A stretch of 13,493 bases of DNA from an uncultured Pigmentiphaga sp. (GTDB lineage: Bacteria; Pseudomonadota; Gammaproteobacteria; Burkholderiales; Burkholderiaceae_B). Below are positions 7,011 to 13,493 of this stretch, one piece after another. Location of the stretch: the NCBI GenBank assembly GCA_937891425.1, contig CALAGD010000050.1:1-13493 (forward strand), read 5' to 3'. A program made the position numbers and the translations under genes. The stretch's first letter is position 1. Each line of letters opens with the position of its first letter. The notes below the pieces were generated by a model. It was not told the DNA's origin. It was given only the letters and a program-made list of their open reading frames with translations, and made no database searches.

Positions 7011-7954
7011 GTGAGCAGGCGGTTCTCGAAGAAGTATGCCTTGAGGTTGTCGAGCGCAAGCTGTGACATGGCATTGCGTGTCTGCAAGGTTCCGCTCGCA
7101 TGGTGCGGATAGAACACTGCGTTGTCCAGCTGGTAGAAGCGCGGATTGATATGTGGCTCGCTTTCGTACACGTCCAGCGCGGCTCCGCCGATGGTCCTGC
7201 GTTCGAGCGCATCCAGCAAGGCCGGCTCGTCGATGACCGAGCCCCGGGCAATGTTCACTACCCAGCCCTCGGGGCCAAGCGCCTCGAGCACGGCGGCGTT
7301 CACCAGATGACGCGTTTCGCTGCCGCCGGGACAGGCCAGCACGAGGACATCGCTGTTGCGGGCCAGGTCGAGCACGTTGTCGTGGTAGGCGTATGGCACG
7401 TTCTTGCGGCTGCGTGCCGTATAGCCGATGACCATCTTCATGGCTTCGGCGCGCCGTGCGATCTCCATGCCGATGCGGCCCAGCCCCAGGATGCCCATCC
7501 GCGCGCCTTTCAGGGTGCGGGTAAGCGGCATCATCCCTTCGCGCGACCAGGCTCCGGTACGGACATGTTCGTGGCCGGCACCCAGGCGCCGGAACGCGTT
7601 CAGCAACAGACCGATGGCGATGTCGGCCACATCATCGTTGAGCACGTCCGGTGTATTGGTGACGTGTACGCCGCGCGCCTTGCAGGCGGCGACGTCGATG
7701 CTGTCGACGCCCACGCTGGACGTGGAGACGATCTCGAGGGCGGGCAGACGTGGAAGCAGGTCACCCGGGAATCCTGGCACGCCCGACGTGATGACGCCCC
7801 GGATGCGGCTGCCGACCGCAGCAAGCAGCGCGTCGGGGTCGGTGGCCTGATCGTAACGGTGCAACGTGAAGGCGTTTTCGAGCTCTTGCATGGGCGCCGG
7901 CATGAGGGCTTTCAAGACCAGAATGTCGGGCTTTCCTGAGGTGGACTGCGTCAT
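7001..7954 (-). CDS. D-isomer-specific 2-hydroxyacid dehydrogenase (glyoxylate/hydroxypyruvate reductase-like)
   Basis: A 317-residue NAD(P)-dependent D-2-hydroxyacid dehydrogenase, the usual family length. The substrate lobe contains S-S-V-G-V-D-S-I-D (79-87) and N-T-P-D-V-L-N-D-D-V-A-D (100-111). The Rossmann motif GLGRIG is at 157-162. Catalytic residues are R237 in NIARGSVID, E266 in DVYESEP and H284 in FYPHHASGT. The last is a slight variant of the common PHxGS form. Family members reduce 2-oxo acids such as glyoxylate, hydroxypyruvate or hydroxyphenylpyruvate in the cytoplasm; the substrate cannot be fixed from these motifs. The ATG at 7954 has a strong SD, GGAGAG, 7 nt upstream, so the longer in-frame reading to 8182, which would cross into thiD, is rejected. 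The gene is divergent from thiD and lies 136 nt before the methyltransferase-like gene on the same strand. Confidence 0.9.
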   Translation of the reverse strand: MTQSTSGKPDILVLKALMPAPMQELENAFTLHRYDQATDPDALLAAVGSRIRGVITSGVPGFPGDLLPRLPALEIVSTSSVGVDSIDVAACKARGVHVTNTPDVLNDDVADIAIGLLLNAFRRLGAGHEHVRTGAWSREGMMPLTRTLKGARMGILGLGRIGMEIARRAEAMKMVIGYTARSRKNVPYAYHDNVLDLARNSDVLVLACPGGSETRHLVNAAVLEALGPEGWVVNIARGSVIDEPALLDALERRTIGGAALDVYESEPHINPRFYQLDNAVFYPHHASGTLQTRNAMSQLALDNLKAYFFENRLLTPV

Positions 7955-8072
7955 TGTTCTTCTCTCCGTCGGGCGAGGGCAACCGGGCTGACACGCTGCT
8001 CGCGGCGCGTGCCGTTGAAGCGTATCGTATAGTTCGGTGTTTCTTCCCCGTATACCATCGAGTCGTGCGGCA
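7955..8072. promoter_or_regulatory. Divergent promoter region between dehydrogenase and thiD
   Basis: This 118-nt gap must hold the promoters of two divergent genes. The stretch around 8021-8056 is more AT-rich than its surroundings. It contains TATAGT (8028-8033, one mismatch from a -10 box for thiD), TATACC (8051-8056) and, on the minus strand, TATACG. No convincing -35 box sits at the right spacing for any of them, so the exact promoters are unresolved. I see no thiamine-pyrophosphate riboswitch here. Confidence 0.4.
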
Positions 8073-8915
8073 ATGATAGTCGAATCGAAACCACAATCCA
8101 CCGGATCCATCTGCAACACCCTCAGCATCGCGGGTGTCGACCCCTCGGGAGGAGCGGGGGTGCTGGCCGACATCAAGGCCATGAGTGCGCTGGGCGCCTA
8201 TGCTTGCGGCGTGATTGCAGCACTGACCGCACAGAACACGCAGGGCGTCACCGGCATCTTCCCCATTCCCCCGGCCTTCGTGCGGCAGCAGATCGATACC
8301 CTGTTTGCGGACGTGCGCATCGACGCCGTGAAGCTGGGCATGCTGGGCCAGGTGCCCATCATCGACGTGGTGGCCGAATCGATGGCGCGCCACCGGCCGC
8401 CACACCTGGTGCTCGACCCCGTCATGGTGGCCAAGAGCGGCGATGCCCTGCTTGAACGCGATGCGGTGCACGCCCTGCGCGAAGCCCTGCTGCCGCTTGC
8501 CACCATCATCACGCCCAACCTGCCCGAGGCGGGGATGCTGCTCGAACAACGCCCGGTCGACACGCTACGCGAGATGTACCGGGTCGCTGAGCGGCTGCGG
8601 GAGAAGATGGGCACGCATGGTCACCGCTGGGTCCTGCTCAAGGGCGGGCACCTCACCGGAGATACGGCAGTCGACCTGCTGCACGATGGCGATCGGATGA
8701 TCGAGCTTGACGCGCCCCGTGTCAGCACGCGCAACACCCATGGCACGGGGTGCACGCTGTCATCGGCCATTGCGGCGCTGTTACCGCAGTCGGAGGATGT
8801 CCCGGCAGCGGTGAAACGCGCGAAAGACTACATCACCGAGGCGATCAGGCACGCCGACCGTTTGCAGGTGGGCAGTGGTCATGGCCCGCTGCATCATTTC
8901 CACGCGTGGTACTAG
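8073..8915 (+). CDS. thiD: Hydroxymethylpyrimidine/phosphomethylpyrimidine kinase
   Basis: A 280-residue ribokinase-fold kinase that phosphorylates 4-amino-5-hydroxymethyl-2-methylpyrimidine twice to the pyrophosphate used in thiamine synthesis. The opening SIAGVDPSGGAGVLADIKAM is the ThiD signature, followed by GAYACGVIAALTAQNTQGV. The substrate and metal region is D-P-V-M-V-A-K-S-G-D-A-L-L, and LLKGGH follows. The anion-hole/catalytic loop THGTGCTLSSAIAA is near residues 222-235. The ATG at 8073 is chosen because the family N-terminus begins shortly before this signature; an in-frame ATG at 8037 adds 12 residues without homologous character. No clear SD precedes either start. The gene stands alone, with no thiE, thiG or thiC nearby. 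It is divergent from the dehydrogenase and convergent with lptG. Confidence 0.95.
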   Translation: MIVESKPQSTGSICNTLSIAGVDPSGGAGVLADIKAMSALGAYACGVIAALTAQNTQGVTGIFPIPPAFVRQQIDTLFADVRIDAVKLGMLGQVPIIDVVAESMARHRPPHLVLDPVMVAKSGDALLERDAVHALREALLPLATIITPNLPEAGMLLEQRPVDTLREMYRVAERLREKMGTHGHRWVLLKGGHLTGDTAVDLLHDGDRMIELDAPRVSTRNTHGTGCTLSSAIAALLPQSEDVPAAVKRAKDYITEAIRHADRLQVGSGHGPLHHFHAWY

Positions 8916-8918
8916 AAA

Positions 8919-8948
8919 GCAGCGCGGCGCCACGGGGCGCTGCGCTGC
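8919..8948. terminator. Strong GC-rich hairpin between convergent thiD and lptG
   Basis: A 13-bp stem with a 4-nt loop (ACGG). The arms are GCAGCGCGGCGCC (8919-8931) and GGCGCTGCGCTGC (8936-8948), paired at every position with one G-U wobble. It fills most of the 40-nt gap between the two stop codons. On the minus strand the stem is followed by TTTCT, a short U-tract for lptG; on the plus strand there is no U-tract. A shared bidirectional terminator is the simplest reading. Confidence 0.7.
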
Positions 8949-8955
8949 AGGGGTG

Positions 8956-10134
8956 TCAGTTGGCGGTGACGCGCTGCCACGGCCACCAGCGCCGCCACAG
9001 GATCACCAGGCGGTTGCGGTAATCCAGCAAGAGCAGGGCTGACAGGGCCAGCCCGAAAACCAGCAGGTTGGGCACCAGGGCCGTCACCCAGGGGGGCCAC
9101 CGATACAGCATGCCGGCGTTCAGCGAAAGCTGGTTGACCATGAAGAACACCACGCCTGCGATGATGCCCGCAAACACTTTGGCGCCCACGCCGCCGCGGC
9201 GTGCCTGCATCAGGCTGACGGGGGCGGCAATGGTCATCATGATGAGCAGCGTGAACGGATACACCACCTTGCGCCAGGCCGCGACTATCTGCCGGTCGTT
9301 CACCAGTTGGTTGTCGTTGAGGTACCGGATATAGCGCATCAGACTGGTCATCGACATGCGTTCGGGGGTGAGCACGCGCGCAAGCAGCAGCTCGGGCGTG
9401 AGCGTGGTAGTCAGCGTGCGCGTGTCTTCCTGTTGCACCGACACGGGCTGGCTGGTAGTGGGCTGAGCATCGGACAGGGCCCGCAGCACATCGGGCGAGA
9501 TCACGTTGGTCGTAACCCTGGAGAGAATCAGGGTGTCATCGCCGAAGCGCGCGTCCTCGGCCATGATCAGGGCCACCATGTCATGGTCGGCATTGAACTG
9601 GTAGATGGTGACGTGCCGCACGTTGCCATTGGGCAGCAGGGTCTGCGCGTTGATGACGCGCTCCCCCTCCGGCGTCTTTTCCTTGAACCAGTATCCACTG
9701 GCCAGCCGGCCGGCGCGCGTGCGGCCGAGCAGGGCAAGGTTTGCCTCGCTGAGCTTTACCTCGGCCATGGGGACGACGAACTCGGCGAGCAGGATTGCCA
9801 CCGCCACCAGCGGCAAGGTAATCAGCCACAGCATGCGCAGCAGGCCCGTGCCGCTGACGCCCGACACCCGAAGAATCACGAGCTCATGGCGTTGTGCGAG
9901 GGCGGCAAGGGCCAGCACCGAGCCGATCAGCAGGCCGATGGGCAACAGGTCGTACAGCCGCGTGGGTGTGTCCAGCAGTTCGAGGTACAGCAGGTGGATC
10001 AGACGGAAATCGCCACTTACGCGGTCGAGTTTGTCGACCAGCGAGAAGAAGGTGAATAGCCCGAGCAGCGCCACCACGACGATGGCGCACGAACGGTAGA
10101 TTTCGCGCGCAAGGTAGCGGCGGGCTGTCTTCAC
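8956..10134 (-). CDS. lptG: LPS export permease LptG
   Basis: A 392-residue inner membrane protein of the YjgP/YjgQ family, subunit LptG of the LptB2FG transporter that extracts LPS from the inner membrane. The N-terminal ARRYLAREIYRS leads into a first membrane helix (about 15-37). Two more helices follow (about 60-82 and 98-122), then a large periplasmic beta-jellyroll region, and three C-terminal helices after about 290. A-Q-R-H-E-L-V-I-L-R-V-S-G resembles the LptG coupling segment (AQRSELVVMQASG in E. coli) and differs from LptF, as does the E-F-V-V-P-M-A-E motif. The start is GTG at 10134, overlapping the galU stop as GTGA, so translation is coupled. The protein is slightly longer than the E. 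coli one (about 360). lptF, the usual neighbour, is not beside it in this window. Confidence 0.93.
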   Translation of the reverse strand: MKTARRYLAREIYRSCAIVVVALLGLFTFFSLVDKLDRVSGDFRLIHLLYLELLDTPTRLYDLLPIGLLIGSVLALAALAQRHELVILRVSGVSGTGLLRMLWLITLPLVAVAILLAEFVVPMAEVKLSEANLALLGRTRAGRLASGYWFKEKTPEGERVINAQTLLPNGNVRHVTIYQFNADHDMVALIMAEDARFGDDTLILSRVTTNVISPDVLRALSDAQPTTSQPVSVQQEDTRTLTTTLTPELLLARVLTPERMSMTSLMRYIRYLNDNQLVNDRQIVAAWRKVVYPFTLLIMMTIAAPVSLMQARRGGVGAKVFAGIIAGVVFFMVNQLSLNAGMLYRWPPWVTALVPNLLVFGLALSALLLLDYRNRLVILWRRWWPWQRVTAN

Positions 10135-10967
10135 ACTGTCAGTCCGTGGTACTTGCGTCCGAGCGCTACCGTGGCTTCAAAAAAGCCCGCCTTGCTGCCG
10201 CAGTCGTAGCGCGTGCCTTCGTAGCGGTGGGCGAACACCTTGCGCGTCTGCAGCAGTTCGGCGATGCCATCGGTCAGCTGGATCTCGCCGCCAACGCCAT
10301 GCTGGGTGCGGCGCAGGCAGTCGAAAATCTGGGGTTCCAGCACGTATCGGCCCACCACCGCCAGGTTGCTGGGTGCTTCGGCCGGGTCGGGTTTCTCGAC
10401 GATGCCGAAGACCTGTTCAGTGCGGTTGTCGACCGGTTCGCTGGCTACGATGCCGTATTTGTTGGTATCGGAGCGCGGCACTTCCTGTACGCCAATCATG
10501 CTGCCGCCGTGCGCATGGGCGCTCTCGATGAGCTGCCGGGTAACCGAAACGTCGGCGTCGATGAGGTCGTCGGCAAGGAGCACGGCAAATGGCTCGTCGC
10601 CGACGACCGGCGCCGCACACAGCACGGCGTGGCCCAGCCCCAGCGGTGCCGACTGCCGGATGTAGATGCAGTGCACATGCGAGGGCAGGATGTTCCGGAC
10701 TGTCTCGAGCAGTTCGTACTTCTTCTTGGCTTCGAGTTCTGCTTCGAGCTCGGGCGCTGCGTCGAAGTGATCCTCGATGGCGCGCTTGTGCCGCCCGGTA
10801 ATGAAGATGAGGTCGGTAATGCCGGCCGCCACAGCCTCTTCCACCGCGTACTGAATGAGAGGCTTGTCAACGATGGGGAGCATCTCCTTGGGACTTGCCT
10901 TGGTCGCAGGCAGGAACCGGGTACCGAGTCCGGCGACAGGGAAAACAGCTTTTCGTACGGGTTTCAT
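10131..10967 (-). CDS. galU: UTP-glucose-1-phosphate uridylyltransferase
   Basis: A 278-residue nucleotidyltransferase that makes UDP-glucose from UTP and glucose-1-phosphate, feeding LPS, capsule and osmoregulated glucan synthesis. The nucleotide-binding start AVFPVAGLGTRFLPATKAS is diagnostic, followed by the K-E-M-L-P-I-V-D-K-P loop. Further GalU marks are I-F-I-T-G-R-H-K-R-A-I-E-D-H-F-D, the R-Q-S-A-P-L-G-L-G-H-A-V strand, L-L-A-D-D-L-I-D at the active site and G-I-V-E-K-P. Near the C-terminus are E-I-Q-L-T-D and Y-D-C-G-S-K. The length is a little below the E. coli protein (302), as in many betaproteobacteria. The SD before the ATG is poor (only AGG, 4 nt away). The gene overlaps lptG downstream, placing sugar-nucleotide supply and LPS export on one transcript. 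Confidence 0.96.
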   Translation of the reverse strand: MKPVRKAVFPVAGLGTRFLPATKASPKEMLPIVDKPLIQYAVEEAVAAGITDLIFITGRHKRAIEDHFDAAPELEAELEAKKKYELLETVRNILPSHVHCIYIRQSAPLGLGHAVLCAAPVVGDEPFAVLLADDLIDADVSVTRQLIESAHAHGGSMIGVQEVPRSDTNKYGIVASEPVDNRTEQVFGIVEKPDPAEAPSNLAVVGRYVLEPQIFDCLRRTQHGVGGEIQLTDGIAELLQTRKVFAHRYEGTRYDCGSKAGFFEATVALGRKYHGLTV

Positions 10968-11188
10968 GGGCCTAGTTGATGGCGAAATGACAAAAGCAGG
11001 AAGGTTAACCGCGGCATGACAGGTGCGACCGCCCGGGACGCATCCGCAGTGCGCGCCCGGAATTGTCGCATTTCACGAGAGCAAGATGTATTCCGCGTTT
11101 AACCGAATGTACATGATTGTCGTTGCTGGCGCCGTACAGATGAGGGCTGCCGGGCCAGGTTCAAGCAGTAGCACATTGCCCGGGTGGG
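10968..11188. other. 221-nt gap between mtgA and galU
   Basis: This gap must contain the galU-lptG promoter unless transcription reads through from mtgA. I found no convincing -35/-10 pair on the minus strand. Notable words are the perfect palindrome ATGTACAT in the AT-richer stretch near 11108-11115 and the short GC inverted repeat CCGGGC / GCCCGG around 11150-11183 just after mtgA, which might be a weak terminator. No ORF here looks real. Confidence 0.4.
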
Positions 11189-12010
11189 TCAGGGAATCAT
11201 CGCCTGGCGCGCCCGCGCCGCGATGGTGCGCGCTCGCGACAGCAGATACCGGGTGGGCCCGTTTGCGTCGTAGAAGCGCGGGTTCGGCAGCATCACGGCG
11301 AGCTGGGCGGCCTGGCTGGGGTCCAGACGGGCAGCGCTGGTGCGGAAGTAGTGCCGCGCAGCCGCCTCGGCACCGAACACGCCATTGCCCCACTCGGCCA
11401 CGTTCAGGTACAGCTCGAGAATGCGCTGCTTGGTCATGACGTGCTCGATCATCCAGGTGATGATGAGCTCCTGCGCCTTGCGCGCGTACGTGCGTTCATT
11501 CGACAGAAACAGGTTCTTGGCCAGCTGCTGGGTGATGGTAGATCCGCCACGCAGCACACCGCGGGGCGGAACCTCGCCGGCTTCCAGCGCCTGAGCACGT
11601 CGCTCGTCGAGCGCCCGGTTGTGTTCCCAGGCGTCGCGCAGCGCCTCCCAGTCGATTCCCTGGTGCTGCATGAAGCGTGCATCTTCGGCGGCCACCACCG
11701 CACGCTTGAGGTTGCTGCTGATCTGGTCGTAGGGCACCCACACGTACTGCAGCCGGGCGCCCGGTTGCGAGCGTTGCAGGTCGGCCAGGGCGGCTCGCAT
11801 GATCGGGGTGCTGTCGGGGGGATACTTGCTGTACCAGTAGACCTTGCACAGGAAGTAGAACTGGGCCAGGACGAACAGCGTCAGCACGGCCAGCATGATG
11901 CCGGCGAGAAGCCGCATCCATGTAAGCCGGTTGGCCGCCAGCAGGCGCGCTGCGCCGCGGCGCGGGGGTTTCCCGCGGCCCATGGCCGGTTTTCGGGACG
12001 TGCGCGTCAT
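11189..12010 (-). CDS. mtgA: Monofunctional peptidoglycan glycosyltransferase
   Basis: A 273-residue membrane-anchored GT51 transglycosylase that polymerises lipid II glycan strands in the periplasm. After a basic cytoplasmic tail, one membrane helix spans about residues 33-55. The GT51 motifs are in order: EDARFMQHQGID with catalytic E109; GGSTITQQLAKNLFL (155-169); RKAQE with a second acidic residue at 181; and LELYLNVAEWGNGVFG (198-213). No transpeptidase domain follows, hence monofunctional. A charged segment of about 17 residues (134-150, DERRAQALEAGEVPPRG) sits between H-N-R-A and the GGSTITQQ loop, where shorter MtgA proteins have a few residues. The ATG at 12010 lies 13 nt after the aroE stop; the longer in-frame reading to 12250 lies inside aroE and is rejected. 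Linkage to aroE is common in betaproteobacteria. Confidence 0.94.
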   Translation of the reverse strand: MTRTSRKPAMGRGKPPRRGAARLLAANRLTWMRLLAGIMLAVLTLFVLAQFYFLCKVYWYSKYPPDSTPIMRAALADLQRSQPGARLQYVWVPYDQISSNLKRAVVAAEDARFMQHQGIDWEALRDAWEHNRALDERRAQALEAGEVPPRGVLRGGSTITQQLAKNLFLSNERTYARKAQELIITWMIEHVMTKQRILELYLNVAEWGNGVFGAEAAARHYFRTSAARLDPSQAAQLAVMLPNPRFYDANGPTRYLLSRARTIAARARQAMIP

Positions 12011-12023
12011 GCTCGCTCGCTGC

Positions 12024-12920
12024 TCACGCGGCGGCGCCTGGGTGGAGGCGCGAAATGAGGTCGGCGTCGGGACCGGCTCCCTCGGCAATGGCGTGCCGCA
12101 GGGCCTGCAGCACAGGGCCGGTGTCGGGACGGATGCCGCGCCAAATCGCAAAGCTTTCCGCGGCCTGTTCCACCAGCATGCCCAGGCCATCCGCGGTGCG
12201 CGCGCCAGCCTGTTCTGCGGCCACCATGAAGGGGGTGGGCCGCGCGCCATACATCATGTCGTACGCCCAGGAGCAGTCTCTCAGAGCATGGGCGGGAACA
12301 GGCACGGTACCAGCGGTCAGCGAGCTTGAAGTGGCATTGATGGCAAGGTCCCAGGCGTAGCCAGCAGCCGCAGCCGAGTCCGGCGCGCCGGCGGTAAGCC
12401 GGGTGGTGCCGTCGGCACGCGCAAACTGCCGGGCCAGCTCGTCGGCTCGGGAGCTCGTGCGGTTGACGATGTGAATGCGGGCACAGCCCGCTTCGATCAG
12501 TGGCAGCAGCACACCGCGCGCTGCGCCCCCCGCCCCGATCAGCAGCACATTTGCACCCTGCAGCTCGACACCCAGCCGGGCAAGGTCGCGCACCAGCCCG
12601 ACCCCGTCGGTGTTGCAGCCATGCAGTGCGCCGTCCTGCTGCCACAGCGTGTTGACAGCGCCCGCTGCCCGCGCCCGCTCACTGAGACGGGGTTCGGCCA
12701 TGGCGTAAGCGCGCAGCTTGAACGGAACGGTAACGTTCAGCCCCCGCCCACCCTCCCGGAAGAACTGCTGCACGACGGACTCGAACGCCGGCTCGTCCGC
12801 CAGAATGCGGTCGTACTGTAGTGGCTGCCGGGTCTGGTGCGCGAACAGGGCGTGGATCTGAGGTGAGCGGCTGTGCGCAATGGGGTTGCCGATGACGGCA
12901 TAGCGGTCGGTCCGGGACAT
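12024..12920 (-). CDS. aroE: Shikimate dehydrogenase
   Basis: A 298-residue NADP-dependent shikimate dehydrogenase, step four of the shikimate pathway (3-dehydroshikimate to shikimate). AVIGNPIAHSRSPQIH holds the substrate serines S17 and S19. N-V-T-V-P-F-K gives the catalytic K68, and N-T-D-G gives D105. The NADP loop is GAGGAARG at 129-136, with NRT after the next strand. D-G-L-G-M-L-V-E-Q-A-A-E-S-F near the C-terminus supplies the conserved substrate glutamine. The ATG at 12920 shares one base with the TGA of the gene before it (TGATG), with GGAG 9 nt upstream; an upstream TTG at 12923 is less likely. The C-terminus is about 20 residues longer than in E. coli AroE (272). It is the middle gene of the TonB-like, aroE, mtgA set. 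Confidence 0.96.
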   Translation of the reverse strand: MSRTDRYAVIGNPIAHSRSPQIHALFAHQTRQPLQYDRILADEPAFESVVQQFFREGGRGLNVTVPFKLRAYAMAEPRLSERARAAGAVNTLWQQDGALHGCNTDGVGLVRDLARLGVELQGANVLLIGAGGAARGVLLPLIEAGCARIHIVNRTSSRADELARQFARADGTTRLTAGAPDSAAAAGYAWDLAINATSSSLTAGTVPVPAHALRDCSWAYDMMYGARPTPFMVAAEQAGARTADGLGMLVEQAAESFAIWRGIRPDTGPVLQALRHAIAEGAGPDADLISRLHPGAAA

Positions 12921-13493
12921 CAATTCTGCTCCGTAACAATAGAGTCATTCTCGAAGTGCCAGGTGCGGGTGATGGCAATGACGTCGGTTTCGTGGCGGAT
13001 CGCTTCGGGGAACGGCGCAAACGGCGCCGCCCGTTCGACGATGATGCGGGCAGCGCGATTGAGTTCAGGATGGATGGACAAAGTATCGAAGGAAAGATTC
13101 TCGACGGACCCGTCGGCGCGCAGGAATACCGTCAGCCGTAGCGTGCCATACATGCCATGCGGGACGAGCTCGCCGTAGAGGCGGTTGCCGACGTCTTCGA
13201 TGCGTTCGCGCCAGTTCTCGACGTATTCGGCATAGGGCGAGGCCGAGGTTGATGGCGCGAAGTAATGGCGTCGTGGGCGCCGGTTGTATTCCTCGACGCG
13301 GCGCGACAGGGCGGCATACTGCTGGGTGAGCACCGCAATGGCTGCTGCAGCATCGAACGGCGGCGCCACCGTTTCCGCAGCACGCGCGCGCCGCATGGCC
13401 TCTGCCAGAGTGGTGTCGGATTCCGGCCTTGTCAGCAGCTCCCGGGCCGTATCTCCGGGTTGCTCCGGTGCGGCGGCGTCAGCCGCACCGGGA
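12920..13493 (-). CDS. TonB-family protein, 5' end outside the window
   Basis: The reading frame stays open to the right edge; no start is chosen because Pro/Ala-rich sequence (PGAADAAAPEQPGD) continues in frame before the first internal ATG at 13396. The visible part has a low-complexity linker, then a helical, possibly coiled-coil stretch (A-I-A-V-L-T-Q-Q-Y-A-A-L-S-R-R-V-E-E). A Y-V-E-N-W-R-E-R-I-E-D-V-G-N segment follows, then a TonB C-terminal domain: Y-G-T-L-R-L-T-V-F-L-R-A-D-G-S-V, S-I-H-P-E-L-N-R-A-A, and A-P-F-A-P-F-P, ending in I-T-R-T-W-H-F. Such proteins link inner-membrane energy to outer-membrane processes or serve a structural role in the periplasm; the N-terminal membrane anchor would lie outside the window. 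exbB and exbD are not seen. The stop overlaps the aroE start by one base. Confidence 0.85.
   Translation of the reverse strand, partial: PGAADAAAPEQPGDTARELLTRPESDTTLAEAMRRARAAETVAPPFDAAAAIAVLTQQYAALSRRVEEYNRRPRRHYFAPSTSASPYAEYVENWRERIEDVGNRLYGELVPHGMYGTLRLTVFLRADGSVENLSFDTLSIHPELNRAARIIVERAAPFAPFPEAIRHETDVIAITRTWHFENDSIVTEQN
13465..13491. repeat. Perfect 10-bp inverted repeat inside the TonB-like linker
   Basis: CCGGTGCGGC (13465-13474) and GCCGCACCGG (13482-13491) flank a 7-nt loop, inside the Pro/Ala-rich coding part at the window edge. It could form a stable mRNA hairpin. It may only reflect GC-rich Ala/Gly/Pro codons. Confidence 0.5.

Noticed and set aside
6865..7251. N-terminal extension of the methyltransferase-like gene by about 129 codons
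   Set aside because: It would overlap the dehydrogenase gene; the added peptide is arginine/serine-rich noise, and family homology starts at the ATG at 6864.
7100..7939. A 279-codon plus-strand frame opposite the 2-hydroxyacid dehydrogenase
   Set aside because: It is antisense to a gene with complete catalytic residues, and its translation has no recognised motif.
7955..8072. Thiamine-pyrophosphate riboswitch before thiD
   Set aside because: The leader is too short, and I see no THI-box sequence such as the CUGAGA core.
7955..8182. N-terminal extension of the dehydrogenase by 76 codons
   Set aside because: It crosses into divergent thiD. The ATG at 7954 has a strong SD and the correct family N-terminus.
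10146..10979. A 277-codon plus-strand frame opposite galU
   Set aside because: It covers nearly the whole of galU in antisense, and its translation resembles no protein I know.
1..13493. Mobile element, CRISPR array, toxin-antitoxin or defence genes
   Set aside because: No transposase, integrase, direct-repeat array or small paired genes were found; all sizeable gaps are short and flanked by housekeeping or metabolic genes.

Overview
The window is a GC-rich stretch of ordinary-looking chromosome, most likely from a betaproteobacterium of the Alcaligenaceae (the Bordetella/Achromobacter/Pusillimonas group). The reasons are a Bug-type extracytoplasmic receptor inside a catabolic operon, a methyltransferase-like gene directly before tolC, and the order TonB-like gene, aroE, mtgA. 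The genus is an inference; there is no rRNA or other decisive marker. I see 13 protein-coding genes, two of them cut by the window edges, and no RNA gene, IS element, CRISPR array or prophage gene.

Left part (1-4639, plus strand): a five-gene operon for aromatic acid use. It holds the 3' end of a cupin dioxygenase resembling gentisate 1,2-dioxygenase, a secreted Bug/TctC solute receptor, an FAD aromatic monooxygenase of the 3-hydroxybenzoate 6-hydroxylase/salicylate hydroxylase type, an HMG-CoA-lyase-like enzyme, and a class III (CaiB/BaiF) CoA-transferase. Gaps are 10-40 nt, and one SD sequence contains the stop codon of the preceding gene. The monooxygenase could make gentisate and the dioxygenase open its ring. 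The CoA-transferase and lyase suggest a CoA-dependent end to the pathway, for example by way of citramalyl-CoA. That last step is a hypothesis. The operon ends at a hairpin at 4688-4723.

Middle (4766-7954, minus strand): a D-2-hydroxyacid dehydrogenase gene, then a protein-isoaspartate-methyltransferase-like gene whose usual active-site segment is replaced, then tolC 17 nt downstream. The dehydrogenase is divergent from thiD (8073-8915, plus strand; thiamine pyrimidine kinase) across a 118-nt promoter-bearing gap.

Right part (8956-13493, minus strand): two envelope gene groups. galU overlaps lptG by 4 nt, and lptG ends against thiD at a strong GC-rich hairpin. Further right, a TonB-like gene (5' end outside the window), aroE and mtgA form a tight set with a TGATG overlap and a 13-nt gap. 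About 220 nt without a gene separates mtgA from galU.

Nothing here is a clear new defence or mobile system. The points most worth a second look are the CoA-dependent tail of the aromatic operon and the divergent methyltransferase coupled to tolC.
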